From Holophagae bacterium (GTDB lineage Bacteria > Acidobacteriota > Thermoanaerobaculia > Thermoanaerobaculales > Sulfomarinibacteraceae), in NCBI GenBank assembly GCA_030609785.1, contig JAUWTC010000005.1, positions 1 to 17,719 on the forward strand: a DNA stretch of 17,719 bases. Reading direction: 5' to 3'. Positions 16,020 through 17,719 of the stretch are shown piece by piece (position 1 is the stretch's first letter; every line of letters starts with the position of its first letter). The notes beneath the pieces were generated by a model that searched no databases, was not told the DNA's origin, and saw only the letters and a program-made list of their open reading frames with translations. A program made the translations under genes and the position numbers.

Positions 16020-17246
16020 ATGAACGATCGTTCAACCGTTTTGACAGCCGCAGAAGCTGACGCCTCCCGGCTGGCGACCGAAGCGACACCGGCCTGCATC
16101 GAATTTCTCCGCGACCTGGTCGCCCTGCCCTCACCCCCTCGTGGGGAGCGGCTGGCCTGCGAGAGGGTCATGCGGGAAATGGAGACCCTGGGCTTCGACG
16201 AGGTTGTACTGGATGACATGGGCAATGTCTTGGGGCGACTGGGTAGCGGACCGCGCACGATTGCCTTCGACGCCCACATCGACACCGTCGGCATCTCCCG
16301 TCCCGCTCTGTGGCGATTCGACCCCTTCAAGGGACAGACCCTCGGAGGCACCCTGTTCGGCAGGGGCGCCTCCGATCAGAAGGGCGGTCTGGCCACCCTG
16401 GTCCACGGAGTCGCCCAGGTCGCCCAACTTGGCGTGCCCGACGACCTGACCCTGTGGGTCACGGCCACGGTCAACGGGGAAGACTGTGTAGGACTGGCAT
16501 GGCAGTACTTGATCAGAGAGTTCGGGCTCGATCCCGAGGCTGTGGTCATCGCCATGCCGTCCCATCTCGGCATCTGCCGCGGCCAACGCGGACGATTGGA
16601 AATCGAGATCAGCACCGAGGGCGTCTCGACTCACGGCAGCCAGCCGGACCGCGGAGCCAACGCCGTCGTCGCGATGGCGCCGATTGTCCAGGCGATCACT
16701 CGGATGCACGGCGACCTCAGTCAGGATCATGACATGCTGGGGCGCGGCTCCGCGGCTGTTACCGGCATCTCGGCAGACTCCCCCTCCTTCACCGCCATAC
16801 CCGACGGGTGCACCATCCACGTCGATCGGCGCCTGACCATCGGCGAAACAGCCCAGTCGGCCCTGGAGGAGGTTCAGGGCCTCCCCGAAGTGCAGGCCGC
16901 CGGCGCCGAGGTCCGGCTCCTTGAGTATGCAGAGCCGTCCTGGCGGGGTCTGCGATACCCGACAGAGAAGATCTTCCCCGCCTGGGAAACCGCAGACGAC
17001 AGCCCGGCGTTTCAGGCGGCTCAGAGCACGGCCCGCACGGTCTTGGGGCGGGAACCTCGCCTTCACCGATCAGCCTTCTCCTCCCACGGGTGTACCACCG
17101 CAGGCCTTTTCAACATCCCGACGATCGGCTTCGGACCGGCGAATGAAAAGGATTCCCACACGGTCAACGACCAGATTTCGCTGGCACAACTCCAACCGGC
17201 GATGGCTTTCTACTCACTGTTCCCTCAGGTGTACGTGGGACGGTAA
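16020..17246 (+). CDS. M20-family metallohydrolase, YgeY-like, with altered active site
   Basis: A 408-aa relative of peptidase M20 and close in layout to the YgeY selenium-metabolism-linked hydrolases. Metal ligands His86 (DAHIDTV), Asp119 (GRGASDQKGG), Glu154 and His380 (KDSHTVND) are present, as are CRGQRGRLEI, THGSQPDRGANA, DRRLTIGET and PTIGFGPANE. Two expected residues are changed. The EE pair (general base then metal ligand; family TVQEEDCDG) reads TVNGEDCVG, so the base is Gly153. The EPT motif carrying another metal ligand reads MPS, with Met179. It may be inactive, use one metal, or have a new role. ATG 16020 was chosen because GGAAGGTGGGG precedes it; GTG 15984 is an upstream alternative without a good site. 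No other selenium genes are in the window. Family assignment is firm, function is not. Confidence 0.88.
   Translation: MNDRSTVLTAAEADASRLATEATPACIEFLRDLVALPSPPRGERLACERVMREMETLGFDEVVLDDMGNVLGRLGSGPRTIAFDAHIDTVGISRPALWRFDPFKGQTLGGTLFGRGASDQKGGLATLVHGVAQVAQLGVPDDLTLWVTATVNGEDCVGLAWQYLIREFGLDPEAVVIAMPSHLGICRGQRGRLEIEISTEGVSTHGSQPDRGANAVVAMAPIVQAITRMHGDLSQDHDMLGRGSAAVTGISADSPSFTAIPDGCTIHVDRRLTIGETAQSALEEVQGLPEVQAAGAEVRLLEYAEPSWRGLRYPTEKIFPAWETADDSPAFQAAQSTARTVLGREPRLHRSAFSSHGCTTAGLFNIPTIGFGPANEKDSHTVNDQISLAQLQPAMAFYSLFPQVYVGR
16021..16034. promoter_or_regulatory. 14-bp perfect palindrome at the start codon of the M20 gene
   Basis: TGAACGATCGTTCA overlaps the TG of the start codon and the next four codons. 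Perfect palindromes of this form (TGAAC..GTTCA) are typical of TetR-family operators, so a repressor could block initiation here. No regulator gene lies nearby, and chance is possible. Confidence 0.3.
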
Positions 17247-17271
17247 GGGCGCATTAACGGGGCGCCGCACA

Positions 17272-17295
17272 CCCGAGCCCGTGCCCGTCCCCGTA
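17272..17295 (+). repeat. four tandem 6-nt units CCCGNN
   Basis: CCCGAG, CCCGTG, CCCGTC, CCCGTA lie head to tail 25 bp past the stop of the M20 gene and just before the 188-bp inverted-repeat element. The whole of 17247-17654 is filled by three repeat types and holds no gene that I can support. Confidence 0.6.
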
Positions 17296-17297
17296 CC

Positions 17298-17485
17298 ACC
17301 TAACCCGACCTTCTCACCAGTGTCCGGCTGCAAGACGCAAAACACAACGATCTTCGGCGCTTTCTCGATTCACTCGCTCAACGGACCGCAAGTACGCCTT
17401 CGCTCGTTCATCTTGCGAGATCACCGAACCTCATTGCGTTTTGGGCCTTTCGCTTCGAAAACCGGTGAGAAGGTCGGGCTAAGGT
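17298..17485. repeat. 188-bp element with ~20-bp inverted ends (MITE-like)
   Basis: A perfect 15-bp inverted repeat CCCGACCTTCTCACC (17304-17318) and GGTGAGAAGGTCGGG (17464-17478) extends outward with few mismatches to ACCTAA and TTAGGT-like flanks. Inside are partly matched arms, including CAAAAC facing GTTTTG. The centre carries GCAAGTACGCC. There is no open frame for a transposase. Whether it moves, or is a large hairpin processed from the M20 transcript, cannot be decided from one copy; no target-site duplication is evident. Confidence 0.6.
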
Positions 17486-17540
17486 CACAATGCGGGGCAG
17501 TGCCCACGCTCCCACTCTCCATCCCAACTTTTCCCTTTTC

Positions 17541-17643
17541 TCATCTTCGTGCTCTTCGTGTTCTTCGTGGTTCAACTCTTCCCTCTTTGCGTTCCCTTTG
17601 CGCTCTTTGCGTCTTGGCGGTTCAATCGTCTTCCCGTTCCTGA
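17541..17643 (-). repeat. dispersed composite repeat, copy 3 (complete, inverted)
   Basis: On the minus strand: flank CAGGAACGGGAAGACG, then TTGAACCGCCAAGACGC (from 17625), AAAGAGGGAAGAG, a second TTGAACC 50 bp on (from 17575), and the 9-nt units CACGAAGAA, CACGAAGAG, CACGAAGAT. Same order of halves as copy 1 but in opposite orientation. It ends 12 bp from the stop of the right-edge gene. Confidence 0.85.
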
Positions 17644-17654
17644 CGCCTCGACCG

Positions 17655-17719
17655 TCAATGCAATAAATCCAACAGCCCCGCAATCTCGGTGACCGCGTGA
17701 ACGGGAAGGTCGAAGTTCC
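17655..17719 (-). CDS. 3' end of an unidentified gene entering from the right edge
   Basis: On the minus strand the last 20 codons (NFDLPVHAVTEIAGLLDLLH) end at TGA 17657-17655. The segment reads as an ordinary C-terminal helix and strand of a cytoplasmic enzyme. It would fit, for example, a HAD-type phosphatase or a phosphoribosyltransferase, but it is too short to name. It converges with the M20 gene across a repeat-filled gap of about 400 bp. Confidence 0.5.
   Translation of the reverse strand, partial: NFDLPVHAVTEIAGLLDLLH

Overview
The window is a stretch of chromosome from a GC-rich diderm bacterium, and housekeeping genes dominate it. Two predicted lipoproteins, a lytic transglycosylase and a large membrane-bound multiheme cytochrome point to a Gram-negative-type envelope and respiratory electron transfer. 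The GAF protein with its charged C-terminal domain, the order rpsU-mutS2-dnaG-rpoD and the style of intergenic repeats make me favour Acidobacteriota or a nearby deltaproteobacterial-type lineage. That placement is an inference from memory and is not proven. No phage, insertion sequence, CRISPR array or rRNA is visible.

Left part (1-6022), all on the minus strand: an 11-haem c-type cytochrome fused to a b-type membrane domain, cut by the left edge and preceded by a promoter and a cluster of TTCAA/TTGAA half-sites; a lipoprotein soluble lytic transglycosylase; and a coiled-coil/GAF protein with a long Glu-Pro linker. A divergent promoter region follows.

Centre (6171-15070), all on the plus strand: a coiled-coil lipoprotein with a BamE/SmpA-like end, closed by a strong terminator; then rpsU-mutS2-dnaG-rpoD, a variant of the macromolecular-synthesis operon (translation, DNA maintenance, replication priming, primary sigma factor); then a CAT-anticodon tRNA and a C4 zinc-ribbon coiled-coil protein. 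A textbook intrinsic terminator lies inside the start of mutS2. A TACTAT -10 element exactly one promoter-length before the dnaG ATG suggests a leaderless dnaG transcript. The operon is therefore probably split into separately controlled pieces.

Right part (15192-17719): a YggS-type PLP homeostasis protein, a YgeY-like M20 metallohydrolase whose active site has lost two expected glutamates, and the last 20 codons of a minus-strand gene entering from the right edge.

The gaps between genes are unusually rich in short repeats. They include a ~100-bp dispersed unit present three times (both orientations), arrays of 6-, 7- and 9-nt units of several unrelated families, a 76-bp GTGGAC palindrome, a 188-bp inverted-repeat element, and imperfect palindromes beside the tRNA and between mutS2 and dnaG. 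The clearest candidates for unusual biology are the terminator inside mutS2, the structured mutS2-dnaG gap, the degenerate M20 enzyme and the repeat system.
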